This document shows positions 47,346 through 56,046 of a DNA stretch of 64,000 nt, in pieces. The DNA comes from Streptomyces solicavernae (GTDB taxonomy: Bacteria; Actinomycetota; Actinomycetes; Streptomycetales; Streptomycetaceae): the NCBI RefSeq assembly GCF_029968095.1, contig NZ_JASCIR010000004.1, positions 278,115 to 342,114 of the forward strand, written 5' to 3'. The position numbers and the translations under genes are program-made. Each line of letters opens with the position of its first letter. Within the stretch, counting starts at the first letter, position 1. The notes beneath the pieces were generated by a model. It saw only the letters and a list, made by a program, of their open reading frames with translations. It had not been told where the DNA came from and did not search any database.

Positions 47346-47537
47346 GTGAAGACGACGATGATGTTCCGCAACATAGCCAACCCGCGGCGCACCACCCTGG
47401 CGCACCTGCAGGACGCCGAGGAACTGCAGGCCGCCCCCGAGCAGCCGACGGCCGACCTCGCGGAGCTCCCGGCCAACACGGCCAACCCGCGCCGCACGAT
47501 CCTCATGGAGGCCCCCGTCGCGGCGGCCGCGCAGTAA
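47346..47537 (+). CDS. Small protein, 63 aa, with duplicated ANPRRT motif
   Basis: Unknown function. The sequence has two copies of a short motif: RNIANPRRTTLAHL near the N-terminus and PANTANPRRTILMEAP near the C-terminus, separated by an acidic Gln/Glu/Ala/Pro stretch (DAEELQAAPEQPTADLAEL). GTG 47346 has AGAGGT about 10 nt upstream; ATG 47361 and a longer form from 47292 are alternatives. No signal peptide. The motif symmetry could suit a binding protein or a precursor peptide; neither is shown. Confidence 0.65.
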   Translation: MKTTMMFRNIANPRRTTLAHLQDAEELQAAPEQPTADLAELPANTANPRRTILMEAPVAAAAQ

Positions 47538-47590
47538 CGCCGCTCACGGCGGCCGTGGAGTAACGCCGCTCACGCCTGCCGCGGAGTAAT
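47522..47590. repeat. 26-bp tandem repeat over the stop codon of the 63-aa gene
   Basis: Units at 47522-47547 and 47548-47573 share GGCGGCCG...AGTAACGCCGCTCAC, and a third partial unit follows to 47590. Each contains AGTAA, the stop context of the gene (47535-47537). Confidence 0.92.
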
Positions 47591-47632
47591 AGCGCGAGGT
47601 CGCACCCCCGAGCGCGTTAGCCTGGAGCGTCA

Positions 47633-47701
47633 GTCTCCGCCTGGAGGCGTGACTCTCCGCCTGGAGGCGCGAGTCTCCAGGCCGTGAGTCTCCAGGCAAG
47701 C
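47633..47701. repeat. Short tandem repeats upstream of the FAH-family gene
   Basis: Two 20-bp units of GTCTCCGCCTGGAGGCG type (47633-47652, 47653-47672), then two shorter GTCTCCAGGC units. Each contains a small CGCC/GGCG or CCTGGAGG hairpin. They end 22 bp before the GTG start. Confidence 0.85.
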
Positions 47702-47722
47702 AAGCAGAGGGGCCCGCATTCC

Positions 47723-48520
47723 GTGCGCATCGCCAGGTTCTCCATCGACGGCAACGTCGCCTTCGGCGCGGTCGAGGGCGACAGTTCCACCGCGACGGAC
47801 GGCGAACTCGTCCTCGACATCATCAAGGGCATTCCGTACGCCGACTTCGAGCTCAGCGGCGTCAAGGTCCCGCTCAGCAAGGTCCGCCTGCTGCCCCCGG
47901 TGCTCGGCAACAAGATCGTCGCCTTCGGCCGCAACTACGCCGACCACGCCACGGAGATGGGGGGCGAGGTCCCCGAGGCCCCCTTCGCCTTCTTCAAGCC
48001 GACCACCTCGATGATCGGCTCCGGCGACCCCATCGTGTACCCCGGCTTCACCGAGGAACTCCACCACGAGGCCGAGCTCGCCGTCGTCATCGGCCGCATG
48101 TGCCGCGAGGTTCCGCGCGAGCGCGTCAAGGACGTCATCTACGGCTACACCTGCGCCAACGACATCACCGCCCGCGACGTCCAGCGCCGCGAGAAGCAGT
48201 GGGCCAGGGCCAAGGGCTTCGACGGGGCCTGCCCCATCGGCCCCTGGGTGGAGACCGGCCTCGACATCGCCGCCGCGAGCGACCTCGCGATCCAGTGCAC
48301 GGTCAACGGCGAACAACGCCAACTCGGCTCCACGAGCCAGATGATCCACTCCATCGAGGACCTGATCGTCAACGTCACCGAGGCGATGACCCTGCTCCCC
48401 GGAGACGTGATCCTCACCGGCACCCCGGCGGGCGTCGGCCCCCTCAACGTCGGCGACGAGGTCGCCGTCACCATCCAAGGCATCGGCACTCTCACCAACA
48501 AGGTGATCAAGCGTGGCTAA
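47723..48520 (+). CDS. Fumarylacetoacetate hydrolase (FAH) family protein
   Basis: 265-aa FAH-fold hydrolase or decarboxylase. The metal site is visible in [14 protein letters not shown] (two acidic ligands) and [13 protein letters not shown] (the Asp ligand); [13 protein letters not shown] and [13 protein letters not shown] are typical. Likely substrates are 2-hydroxyhepta-2,4-diene-1,7-dioate, acylpyruvate or oxaloacetate; not resolvable here. GTG 47723 has AGAGGGG upstream. It overlaps gltX by 8 bp, so the two are co-translated. Confidence 0.9.
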   Translation: MRIARFSIDGNVAFGAVEGDSSTATDGELVLDIIKGIPYADFELSGVKVPLSKVRLLPPVLGNKIVAFGRNYADHATEMGGEVPEAPFAFFKPTTSMIGSGDPIVYPGFTEELHHEAELAVVIGRMCREVPRERVKDVIYGYTCANDITARDVQRREKQWARAKGFDGACPIGPWVETGLDIAAASDLAIQCTVNGEQRQLGSTSQMIHSIEDLIVNVTEAMTLLPGDVILTGTPAGVGPLNVGDEVAVTIQGIGTLTNKVIKRG

Positions 48521-49994
48521 CGCGTCCAACGTCCGCGTCCGTTTCTGTCCCTCCCCGACCGGCAACCCCCACGTGGGCCTGGTCCGCACCGCCCTCTTCA
48601 ACTGGGCCTACGCCCGGCACACCGGCGGCAAGCTCGTCTTCCGCATCGAGGACACGGACGCGGCCCGCGACTCGGAGGAGTCGTACCAGCAGCTCCTCGA
48701 CTCCTTCCACTGGCTCGGCTTCGACTGGGACGAGGGCCCCGAGGTCGGCGGCCCCAACGCCCCGTACCGCCAGTCCCAGCGGATGGACATCTACCAGGAC
48801 GTCGCGCGGAAGCTGACCGACGGCGGCTACGCCTACCCCTGCTACTGCACCACCGAGGAGCTGGACGCCCGCCGCGAGGCCGCCCGCGCCGCCGGCAGGC
48901 CCTCCGGCTACGACGGCACCTGCCGCACGCTCACCGACGAGCAGAAGCAGGCGTACGAGGCCGAGGGCCGCGCGCACATCATCCGCTTCCGCATGCCCGA
49001 CGAGCCGGTCACCTTCACCGACGCGGTCCGCGGCGAGCTCACCTTCACCCCGGAGAACGTCCCGGACTACGGCATCGTCCGCGCCAACGGCGCCCCGCTG
49101 TACACCCTGGTCAACCCGGTCGACGACGCGCTCATGGGCATCACGCACGTGCTCCGCGGCGAGGACCTGCTCTCCTCCACCCCGCGCCAGGTCGCGCTCT
49201 ACGGCGCCCTGATCGAGCTGGGCATCGCCAAGGAGGTCCCCACCTTCGGGCACCTCCCGTACGTGATGGGCGAGGGCAACAAGAAGCTGTCCAAGCGCGA
49301 CCCGCAGGCCAGCCTCAACCTCTACCGGGAGCGCGGCTTCCTGCCCGAGGGGCTGCTCAACTACCTGTCCCTGCTCGGCTGGTCGTTCTCCGCCGACCAG
49401 GACGTCTTCACGATCAAGGAGATGATCGAGAAGTTCGACCTGGCCGACGTCAACGCCAACCCGGCCCGCTTCGACCTCAAGAAGGCCGAGGCGATCAACG
49501 CCGACCACGTCCGCATGCTGGACGTCAAGGACTTCGCGGACCGCTGCAAGCCCTGGCTCCAGGCCCCGCACGCCAACTGGGCCCCCGAGGACTTCGACCA
49601 GGCCAAGTGGGACGCCATCGCCCCGCACGCCCAGACCCGCCTCACGGTCCTCTCGGACATCACGGCCAACGTCGACTTCCTCTTCCTGAAGGAGCCGGTC
49701 GAGGACGAGGCGAGCTGGACCAAGGCCATGGGCAAGGGCGACCCGGCGGCCCTGCTCACCACGGCCCGCGCCAAGCTTGAGTCGGCCGACTGGACCTCCC
49801 CCGAGGCCCTCAAGGAAGCCGTCCTGGCCGCCGGCGAGGAGCACGGCCTCAAGCTCGGCAAGGCCCAGGCCCCGGTCCGCGTAGCCGTCACGGGCCGCAC
49901 GGTCGGCCTGCCCCTCTTCGAGTCCCTGGAAATCCTGGGCAAGGAGAAGTCCCTGACCCGCATCGACGCGGCGCTGGCGAAGCTCGCCGGCTGA
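48513..49994 (+). CDS. gltX: Glutamyl-tRNA synthetase
   Basis: 493-aa class I synthetase. The HIGH motif is HVGL in [21 protein letters not shown], and KMSKS appears as KLSKRD. Actinobacteria generally lack GlnRS, so this enzyme should also misacylate tRNA-Gln for the GatCAB amidotransferase; that is known for the group. Start GTG 48513 lies inside the end of the FAH gene. A strong hairpin follows at 50009. tRNA-Gln and tRNA-Glu genes lie 1.8 kb downstream. Confidence 0.96.
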   Translation: MANASNVRVRFCPSPTGNPHVGLVRTALFNWAYARHTGGKLVFRIEDTDAARDSEESYQQLLDSFHWLGFDWDEGPEVGGPNAPYRQSQRMDIYQDVARKLTDGGYAYPCYCTTEELDARREAARAAGRPSGYDGTCRTLTDEQKQAYEAEGRAHIIRFRMPDEPVTFTDAVRGELTFTPENVPDYGIVRANGAPLYTLVNPVDDALMGITHVLRGEDLLSSTPRQVALYGALIELGIAKEVPTFGHLPYVMGEGNKKLSKRDPQASLNLYRERGFLPEGLLNYLSLLGWSFSADQDVFTIKEMIEKFDLADVNANPARFDLKKAEAINADHVRMLDVKDFADRCKPWLQAPHANWAPEDFDQAKWDAIAPHAQTRLTVLSDITANVDFLFLKEPVEDEASWTKAMGKGDPAALLTTARAKLESADWTSPEALKEAVLAAGEEHGLKLGKAQAPVRVAVTGRTVGLPLFESLEILGKEKSLTRIDAALAKLAG

Positions 49995-50008
49995 TCCGTC
50001 ATCCCGTA

Positions 50009-50055
50009 CGCCCGAGGGGCGGTGGCCCAAGCACTGGGCCGCCGCCCCTCGGGCG
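50009..50055 (+). terminator. Terminator after gltX
   Basis: 20-bp stem CGCCCGAGGGGCGGTGGCCC / GGGCCGCCGCCCCTCGGGCG (one G-U pair), loop of 7, followed by TTGT. 15 bp past the gltX stop. Confidence 0.9.
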
Positions 50056-50233
50056 TTGTCTGCTCGCGCCGGGTCTCCCCGGAAACACATCTGTGACCGC
50101 CCCCGAAGGGACGGCCACAGGGTCTGCGCAGCCATATGCGCGGTGATTTGCTTTCTGGAACCGATCCTGGCAAGGCGATTACGAACGGTCAAACGAGCCG
50201 CCACGCGGTGTGGACGCGAGAGTCAGATTTCGG

Positions 50234-50425
50234 TCAACTGCCCGGCTCCGGCGGGGTTTCGGGGCGGCGGTGAGCGAACACGTCCGGCACGGGCAGGAAG
50301 AACGGGGCGCACGCCTCGCAGGCGTAGACGTTGAAACCGGGGCCGGTGTTCTGGTGCACCTCGTGGACCACGGTCGGGTTGTCGGTGACGGCCTGGCAGC
50401 GCACACACATGCGCACGGGCCTCAC
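50234..50425 (-). CDS. Small zinc-ribbon protein
   Basis: 63 aa with two cysteine pairs, MCVRCQ and ACEACAPFFL, about 28 residues apart, the layout of a zinc ribbon. Unknown function. GTG 50425 is chosen with GAGGGAAG upstream; ATG 50410 would start directly at the first CxxC. It is divergent from the short GntR gene, and both starts flank a palindrome-rich segment. Confidence 0.7.
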   Translation of the reverse strand: MRPVRMCVRCQAVTDNPTVVHEVHQNTGPGFNVYACEACAPFFLPVPDVFAHRRPETPPEPGS

Positions 50426-50518
50426 GCCGGACTTCCCTCGGCCCCGACGAGGTGCCGGTCCAGGTCGACACCGAAGTCCGCGAGGGTCTTGTCGTACGGG
50501 ACAATCCCTCAACCTGGT

Positions 50519-50540
50519 CATGCCCTGCCATGGCATGCCA
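50519..50540. promoter_or_regulatory. Overlapping palindromes between the zinc-ribbon and GntR genes
   Basis: TGCCATGGCA (50526-50535) and TGGCATGCCA (50531-50540) are both perfect 10-bp palindromes, and CATGCC-N7-GGCATG (50519-50537) surrounds the first. A GntR dimer is a plausible binder. CATACGGT about 10 bp before the GntR ATG could be the -10 of a leaderless transcript. Confidence 0.6.
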
Positions 50541-50580
50541 TCACTATGCCTCGCCATCCCTGCCCTCATACGGTCTTGTC

Positions 50581-50892
50581 ATGGTGGACATCCCGGAGGG
50601 CTACGGCCCGGACGACGAACTGGACCCGGAAGCCGCGGACCCGCTGTACCTGCAGCTCGCCGCGGTCCTGATCTCCCGGATCGCGAACGGCACCTATCCG
50701 ATGGGCCGTGCCGTGCCCGGCGTCGACCGGCTGATGCAGGAGTTCGGGATCGCTCGGGGGACCGCCCGCAAGACGTTGGTCCTGTTGGCCGAGATGGGGC
50801 ACGTGCGGACGGTCGTCGGCAAGGGATCGTTCGTCATCGAGCGCGAAACCGGCGAGCCGCCCGCGAGCGGGTCGGACGTAACCGTCGACTGA
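50581..50892 (+). CDS. Short GntR-family regulator (winged helix only)
   Basis: 103 aa. The GntR winged helix is clear (LYLQLAAVLISRIANGTYPMG, VDRLMQEFGIARGTARKTLVLLAEMGHVRTVVGKGSFV). There is no effector domain after it, so it is a minimal or YtrA-like repressor. ATG 50581 lacks a Shine-Dalgarno sequence. It probably regulates itself and the divergent zinc-ribbon gene through the palindromes at 50519-50540. Confidence 0.88.
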   Translation: MVDIPEGYGPDDELDPEAADPLYLQLAAVLISRIANGTYPMGRAVPGVDRLMQEFGIARGTARKTLVLLAEMGHVRTVVGKGSFVIERETGEPPASGSDVTVD

Positions 50893-50952
50893 CCGGGCGT
50901 GATGGCCGGGGAACGCAACCTCACCGCCGCCTCTTCGCCGTACCGTCGACCC

Positions 50953-51690
50953 ATGCCAATCGAAGCCGTCCTGTGGGACATCGACGACACCCTCTTCGAC
51001 TACGCCACCGCCGACACCCTCGGCATGCGCGCCCACCTCGAAGCCGAGGGCGCCCTCGCGCGCTACGGCACCGCCGCCGACGCCCTGGCCCGCTGGAAGG
51101 TCACCACCGAACGTCACTGGGCCCGCTTCAGCGTCGGCGAAGTGGACTTCCTCACCCAGCGCCGTGACCGCGTACGCGACTTCCTGGACGAGCCGGCCCT
51201 CGCCGACGCCGAGTCCGACGCCTGGTTCCACCGTTACATCGATCACTACGAAGCCGCCTGGGCCCTCTTCCCCGACACCCTGCCCGCCCTCGACGCACTC
51301 GCCGACCGCTACCGGCACGCGGTCCTCTCCAACTCCCACGCCGACGCCCAGGAGCGGAAGCTGAGCCTCCTGGGCGTGCGCGACCGCTTCGAGGCGCTGC
51401 TCTGCGCCGCCCAACTCGGTGTCGCCAAGCCCGCACCCGAGGCCTTCCACGCCGCCTGCGCGACCCTCGCCCTCGACCCCGCGGAAGTCGCGTACGTGGG
51501 CGACCAGCCCGAGACCGACGCCCGCGGCGCCCACGACGCCGGGCTGCTCGGGATCTGGCTCGACCGCAGCGGGGCCGAGCCTCCGAGCGCCGAAGTCCCG
51601 CCCGGCGTACGGCGGATCACCGGACTCGCGGAGCTGCCCGGACTGCTGGCCGGGGATACCCGTTTTGGAGCGCCGTCCACCTTCGGGTAA
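50953..51690 (+). CDS. HAD-superfamily hydrolase
   Basis: 245-aa haloacid-dehalogenase fold phosphatase, subfamily IA. Motif I AVLWDIDDTLFDY (nucleophile and acid-base Asp), motif II VLSNSH, motif III Lys in LGVAKPAPEAF, motif IV VGDQPETDARGAHDAGLLGIW. A helical cap lies between residues 18 and 90. The substrate is unknown. ATG 50953 begins at motif I. It lies just before the tRNA cluster. Confidence 0.92.
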   Translation: MPIEAVLWDIDDTLFDYATADTLGMRAHLEAEGALARYGTAADALARWKVTTERHWARFSVGEVDFLTQRRDRVRDFLDEPALADAESDAWFHRYIDHYEAAWALFPDTLPALDALADRYRHAVLSNSHADAQERKLSLLGVRDRFEALLCAAQLGVAKPAPEAFHAACATLALDPAEVAYVGDQPETDARGAHDAGLLGIWLDRSGAEPPSAEVPPGVRRITGLAELPGLLAGDTRFGAPSTFG

Positions 51691-51776
51691 TGTTCTTTCT
51701 GCGCCGCCCGCCGGACCGAGAGTCCGGCCGGAAAGCGCAAGCCGAACAAAGCTCCCAGCAGGGAGTTGCGTTTTGG

Positions 51777-51848
51777 TGGCCTATGGTGTAATTGGCAGCA
51801 CGACGGTTTCTGGTTCCGTTAGTCTAGGTTCGAGTCCTGGTAGGCCAG
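51777..51848 (+). tRNA. tRNA-Gln (CUG anticodon)
   Basis: 72-nt cloverleaf: acceptor TGGCCTA / TAGGCCA with discriminator G, anticodon loop TTCTGGT with CTG, T-loop GGTTCGAGTCC. CCA is not encoded. It is the first of five tRNA genes. Confidence 0.95.
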
Positions 51849-51869
51849 CTCGCAGAGCTTATCTGCAAC

Positions 51870-51942
51870 GCCCCCGTTGTGTAGCGGCCTAGCACGCTGC
51901 CCTCTCAAGGCAGTAGCGCCGGTTCGAATCCGGTCGGGGGTA
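51870..51942 (+). tRNA. tRNA-Glu (CUC anticodon), copy 1
   Basis: 73 nt: acceptor GCCCCCG / CGGGGGT, anticodon loop CTCTCAA with CTC, T-arm CCGGTTCGAATCCGG. The anticodon stem has CTGCC/GGCAG, a compensated T-A pair where the other two copies have C-G. CCA not encoded. Confidence 0.95.
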
Positions 51943-52004
51943 CAGATCCTTCCCGCGGGAACAGATCGGGTCGCACCCACTGTTCCTGATGCAGGATCGC
52001 TAGG

Positions 52005-52077
52005 GCCCCCGTTGTGTAGCGGCCTAGCACGCCGCCCTCTCAAGGCGGTAGCGCCGGTTCGAATCCGGTCGGGGGTA
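52005..52077 (+). tRNA. tRNA-Glu (CUC anticodon), copy 2
   Basis: 73 nt, identical to copy 3, with anticodon stem CCGCC/GGCGG. 62 bp after copy 1. CCA not encoded. Confidence 0.95.
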
Positions 52078-52097
52078 CTGACTTGCTTGACAAGCAT

Positions 52098-52169
52098 TGG
52101 CCTATGGTGTAATTGGCAGCACGACGGTTTCTGGTTCCGTTAGTTTAGGTTCGAGTCCTGGTAGGCCAG
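52098..52169 (+). tRNA. tRNA-Gln (CUG anticodon), copy 2
   Basis: 72 nt, differing from the first tRNA-Gln at one base (TTAGTTTAGG instead of TTAGTCTAGG, in the variable region). 20 bp after tRNA-Glu copy 2. Confidence 0.95.
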
Positions 52170-52196
52170 CTGAATCACGTGGAAACACGCGATCTC

Positions 52197-52269
52197 GCCC
52201 CCGTTGTGTAGCGGCCTAGCACGCCGCCCTCTCAAGGCGGTAGCGCCGGTTCGAATCCGGTCGGGGGTA
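52197..52269 (+). tRNA. tRNA-Glu (CUC anticodon), copy 3
   Basis: 73 nt, identical to copy 2. It is followed by a terminator 9 bp later, so the five tRNAs probably form one transcript. Confidence 0.95.
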
Positions 52270-52278
52270 CGCATCGAA

Positions 52279-52308
52279 GAGGCCCTCCGCAGAAATGCGG
52301 AGGGCCTC
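52279..52308 (+). terminator. Terminator of the tRNA cluster
   Basis: Perfect 13-bp stem GAGGCCCTCCGCA / TGCGGAGGGCCTC closed by a GAAA tetraloop, then TCGCG. No U-tract. Confidence 0.9.
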
Positions 52309-52474
52309 TCGCGTATGAGCAACTGCCGTGCAACCTGCGGCCGTTCGCGTACGAGACGCCAACTCCCGTATCACGGCAGGCCATTGGGAAGCGCGCGATG
52401 GACGGTTCGCGCGCTTCGGACGACCGGACCCGCCGCGGCGTTGAGGCGGATCCGGCCTTACGTACAAGGGGAGT

Positions 52475-53191
52475 TCAGCCGGTACGGCGCAGCGCCTCGG
52501 AGAGGCGGCCCGCCGCGTCGATCACGGCCTGGGCGTGCATCCGGCCCGGGTGCCGCGTCAGCCGCTCGATCGGTCCGGAGACCGAGACGGCGGCCACCAC
52601 GCGGTTCGACGGGCCGCGCACCGGCGCCGACACCGAGGCCACCCCCGGCTCCCGCTCGCCGATCGACTGGGCCCAGCCGCGGCGCCGTACGCCGGACAGG
52701 GCCGTGGCCGTGAAACGGGCGCCCTGAAGGCCGCGGTGCAGGCGCTCCGGCTCCTCCCAGGCCATCAGGATCTGCGCCGACGAACCGGCCTTCATGGTGA
52801 GCGTGGAGCCCACCGGGACCGTGTCCCGCAGACCGGACAGGCGCTCCGCCGCGGCGACGCAGATGCGCATGTCGCCCTGGCGGCGGTAGAGCTGCGCGCT
52901 CTCGCCCGTCACGTCACGGAGATGGGTCAGAACCGGGCCCGCCGTGGCGAGCAGGCGGTCCTCGCCGGCCGCGGCCGCCAGTTCGGCGAGCCGCGGGCCG
53001 AGGATGAACCGGCCCTGCATGTCCCTCGCCACCATGCGGTGGTGCTCAAGGGCCACAGCGAGACGATGTGCAGTAGGTCGAGCGAGCCCGGTGGCCGCGA
53101 CCAGACCCGCGAGGGTGGCCGGACCGGACTCCAGGGCGCCCAGGACAAGGGCTGCCTTGTCCAGGACGCCGACGCCGCTAGAGTTGTCCAT
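52475..53191 (-). CDS. ndgR: IclR-family regulator NdgR
   Basis: 238-aa regulator, the length of NdgR/AreB in Streptomyces, which controls leucine and nitrogen metabolism and sits divergent from leuCD. N-terminal winged helix: VLDKAALVLGALESGPATLAGLVAATGLARPTAHRLAVALEHH. C-terminal IclR ligand domain: DTVPVGSTLTMKAGSSAQILMAW, FTATALSGVRRRGWAQSIGEREPGVASVSAPV. ATG 53191. It probably autoregulates and activates leuCD from the shared intergenic region. Confidence 0.93.
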   Translation of the reverse strand: MDNSSGVGVLDKAALVLGALESGPATLAGLVAATGLARPTAHRLAVALEHHRMVARDMQGRFILGPRLAELAAAAGEDRLLATAGPVLTHLRDVTGESAQLYRRQGDMRICVAAAERLSGLRDTVPVGSTLTMKAGSSAQILMAWEEPERLHRGLQGARFTATALSGVRRRGWAQSIGEREPGVASVSAPVRGPSNRVVAAVSVSGPIERLTRHPGRMHAQAVIDAAGRLSEALRRTG

Positions 53192-53223
53192 GCGTCGATA
53201 CTCGCGTCTCACTCTGTGAAACG

Positions 53224-53248
53224 CAAGTTCAATTTCCCAGGGAACTTG
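53224..53248. promoter_or_regulatory. Palindrome in the ndgR-leuC divergent region
   Basis: CAAGTTC-N11-GAACTTG, perfect 7-bp arms, 33 bp before ndgR and 130 bp before leuC. This is a candidate NdgR site by position; the N11 centre is AT-rich. Binding is inferred. Confidence 0.6.
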
Positions 53249-53378
53249 TCACCCTGTAACCACAGCGGCCCGCAGACCAACGGGTCCAGCGGACCACGTT
53301 CGGTACGAGGGGTACGGACGTTGCCGCTCACATCTCTAGAAGTGGCCGGGCACACACCAGCCGGCCGGAGGGAAAGCG

Positions 53379-54803
53379 ATGGGTAGGACACTCGCGGAGA
53401 AGGTCTGGGACGACCACGTCGTCCGGCGCGCCGAGGGCGAGCCCGACCTCCTCTTCATCGATCTGCACCTGCTGCACGAGGTGACCAGCCCGCAGGCCTT
53501 CGACGGCCTCCGCAAGGGCGGCCGCCAGGTCCGCCGGCTCGACCTGACCATCGCCACCGAGGACCACAACACCCCGACCCTCGACATCGACAAGCCCATC
53601 GCCGACCCGGTCTCCCGGGCCCAGCTGGAGACGCTGCGCAAGAACTGCGCGGACTTCGGCGTACGGCTGCACCCGCTGGGCGACGTCGAGCAGGGCGTCG
53701 TCCACGTGGTGGGACCGCAGCTGGGCCTGACCCAGCCCGGCACCACCGTGGTCTGCGGTGACTCGCACACCTCCACGCACGGCGCCTTCGGCGCGCTGGC
53801 CTTCGGCATCGGCACCTCGCAGGTCGAGCACGTGCTTGCCACCCAGACGCTGCCGCTGGCCCGCCCGAAGACCATGGCCATCACCGTCGACGGCGAACTG
53901 CCCGAGGGCGTAACGGCGAAGGACCTGATCCTCGCGATCATCGCGAAGATCGGCACCGGCGGCGGCCAGGGCTACATCCTGGAGTACCGCGGCTCCGCCA
54001 TCGAGAAGCTCTCGATGGAGGCCCGGATGACCATCTGCAACATGTCCATCGAGGCCGGCGCCCGCGCGGGCATGATTGCCCCCGACCAGACCACCTTCGA
54101 CTACATCGAGGGCCGCGCGCACGCCCCGCAGGGCGCGGACTGGGACGAGGCCGTCGCGTACTGGAAGACGCTGAAGTCGGACGACGACGCGGTCTTTGAC
54201 GCCGAGGTCGTCATCGACGCCGATTCGCTGGCGCCGTTCGTGACTTGGGGCACCAACCCCGGCCAGGGCTCCCCGCTGTCGGCGAACGTCCCCGACCCCG
54301 CTTCGTACGAAGACGCTTCGGAGCGCCTGGCCGCCGAGAAGGCCCTGGAGTACATGGGGCTCACGGCCGGACAGCCGCTGCGCGACATCAAGGTCGACAC
54401 CGTCTTCGTGGGTTCCTGCACCAACGGCCGCATCGAGGACCTGCGCGCCGCCGCCGAGATCGTCAAGGGCCGCAAAGTCGCCGACGGCGTACGGATGCTG
54501 GTCGTTCCCGGCTCCGCGCGGGTCGGCCTGCAGGCCGTCGAGGAGGGCCTGGACCAGGTGTTCAAGGCCGCCGGTGCCGAATGGCGGCACGCGGGCTGCT
54601 CGATGTGCCTCGGCATGAACCCCGACCAACTGGCGCCCGGTGAGCGCTCCGCGTCCACCTCCAACCGCAACTTCGAAGGCCGACAGGGCAAGGGCGGCCG
54701 TACGCACCTGGTCTCGCCGCAGGTCGCCGCCGCCACCGCGGTCACCGGCCGCCTGGCCGCGCCCGCCGACCTGACCGACGCCCCCACGCCCGCTGGAGTC
54801 TGA
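53379..54803 (+). CDS. leuC: 3-isopropylmalate dehydratase large subunit
   Basis: 474-aa aconitase-family subunit with a [4Fe-4S] cluster ligated by Cys347 (VGSCTNGR), Cys407 and Cys410 (GCSMCLGM). N-terminal [12 protein letters not shown] and [31 protein letters not shown] are typical. It isomerises 2- to 3-isopropylmalate with LeuD. ATG 53379 follows GGAGGG. leuD follows 6 bp later. Confidence 0.97.
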   Translation: MGRTLAEKVWDDHVVRRAEGEPDLLFIDLHLLHEVTSPQAFDGLRKGGRQVRRLDLTIATEDHNTPTLDIDKPIADPVSRAQLETLRKNCADFGVRLHPLGDVEQGVVHVVGPQLGLTQPGTTVVCGDSHTSTHGAFGALAFGIGTSQVEHVLATQTLPLARPKTMAITVDGELPEGVTAKDLILAIIAKIGTGGGQGYILEYRGSAIEKLSMEARMTICNMSIEAGARAGMIAPDQTTFDYIEGRAHAPQGADWDEAVAYWKTLKSDDDAVFDAEVVIDADSLAPFVTWGTNPGQGSPLSANVPDPASYEDASERLAAEKALEYMGLTAGQPLRDIKVDTVFVGSCTNGRIEDLRAAAEIVKGRKVADGVRMLVVPGSARVGLQAVEEGLDQVFKAAGAEWRHAGCSMCLGMNPDQLAPGERSASTSNRNFEGRQGKGGRTHLVSPQVAAATAVTGRLAAPADLTDAPTPAGV

Positions 54804-54809
54804 ACAGCC

Positions 54810-55403
54810 ATGGAAGCATTCACCACGCACACCGGCCGGGCCGTCCCGCTGCGCCGCAGCAACGTCGACACCGACCAGATCATCCCCGCTCACTGGTTGA
54901 AGAAGGTCACCCGCGACGGCTTCGAGGACGGGCTGTTCGAGGCCTGGCGCAAGGACGAGTCGTTCGTCCTCAACAAGCCCGAGCGGCAAGGCGCCTCGGT
55001 CCTGGTCGCCGGTCCCGACTTCGGTACGGGCTCCTCGCGCGAGCACGCCGTGTGGGCGCTGCAGAACTACGGCTTCAAGGCCGTCATCTCCTCCCGTTTC
55101 GCCGACATCTTCCGCGGCAACTCGCTGAAGAACGGCCTCCTGACGGTCGTACTCGACCAGAAGGTCGTCGACGCGCTGTGGGAGCTCACCGAGCAGGACC
55201 CGCAGGCCGAGATCACCGTTGACCTGGAGGCCCGCGAAGTGCGCGCCGAGGGCGTCACCGCCTCGTTCGAGCTGGACGAGAACTCCCGTTGGCGCCTCCT
55301 GAACGGCCTTGACGACATCAGCATCACGCTGCAGAACGAGGCCGACATCGCCGCCTACGAGACCCAGCGCCCGGCACACAAGCCGCGCACCGTCCAGGCC
55401 TGA
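54810..55403 (+). CDS. leuD: 3-isopropylmalate dehydratase small subunit
   Basis: 197-aa swivel-domain partner of Leu[75 protein letters not shown] are family signatures. GGAG lies upstream of ATG 54810, partly inside the leuC end. The operon stops at the hairpin 55441-55470. Confidence 0.97.
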   Translation: MEAFTTHTGRAVPLRRSNVDTDQIIPAHWLKKVTRDGFEDGLFEAWRKDESFVLNKPERQGASVLVAGPDFGTGSSREHAVWALQNYGFKAVISSRFADIFRGNSLKNGLLTVVLDQKVVDALWELTEQDPQAEITVDLEAREVRAEGVTASFELDENSRWRLLNGLDDISITLQNEADIAAYETQRPAHKPRTVQA

Positions 55404-55440
55404 ATCGGCCATTCGGGCAACCGAATCGAACCCCACCTCC

Positions 55441-55470
55441 GAACCGCGGTCTGCACGCAGACCGCGGTTC
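55441..55470 (+). terminator. Terminator after leuCD
   Basis: Perfect 13-bp stem GAACCGCGGTCTG / CAGACCGCGGTTC with a CACG loop, followed by GTTCGTTTG. It lies 37 bp past the leuD stop. Confidence 0.9.
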
Positions 55471-55665
55471 GTTCGTTTGTCACAGGCCAGCGCTGACAAG
55501 GCCCAACACGCCGATGACGTATGCGAGTTGGGGTACGGGGCAGGAGACGGACGCAGGCGCGTGGCCAGCACGACTTAAGCCCACCTCGCAGCCCGAAAAC
55601 CCCATTTGGGCGGCGCGCTGAGACCTCGCGAGGCGACAACTCGCCCTAGATGGCACAATCAGTGC

Positions 55666-55920
55666 ATGGACCGCGACAGCCAACTTGAGCTCTACGGGAT
55701 CGTCGCGGACCGGCTGAAAGAAGCGCATGCGAAGGTGCGCACACTGCAAGTCCCGGAGGGCGTACGGATGGCGCTGACCCGGAAGCTGCTGGTCATTACG
55801 GCCGCGGCCAAACACGATCTCACCGACGCGGCCAGGCGCCTGGAGCAGTTCATGATCGAACTGGACTCTGAGCGATTCTCCGCGGATGCCGATCAGGGCC
55901 GAACTGACGGAACTCACTGA
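55666..55920 (+). CDS. Small conserved protein, 84 aa, unknown function
   Basis: Mostly helical and charged: LELYGIVADRLKEAHAKVR, VRMALTRKLLVITAAAKHDLTDAARRLEQFMIEL. No cysteine pairs or signal peptide. CACAAT at 55654-55659 lies 6 nt before the ATG and could be a -10, giving a leaderless mRNA. It precedes the HU gene by 126 bp. Similar proteins occur beside HU in other Streptomyces as far as I recall; function unknown. Confidence 0.75.
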   Translation: MDRDSQLELYGIVADRLKEAHAKVRTLQVPEGVRMALTRKLLVITAAAKHDLTDAARRLEQFMIELDSERFSADADQGRTDGTH

Positions 55921-56046
55921 AGATCCCAGTTCGTTGCGGCACAAGGGTGATCAGCCCGTTTCGTGTTTGATTTGCGGTATATATCTGCCTAACGTGCGAA
56001 AAGGCTTGAACACATTGGTTCTGGCAATGTCTCCGAAGGGGAAGAC

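Noticed and set aside
51877..52322. Repeats spaced like a CRISPR array
   Set aside because: The repeated blocks are complete tRNA-Glu and tRNA-Gln genes with cloverleaf folding and different spacers, not CRISPR repeats.
51819..52322. Small ORFs over the tRNA cluster
   Set aside because: They read through tRNA genes and their peptides simply repeat the tRNA sequence (PDRIRTGATALRG); not proteins.
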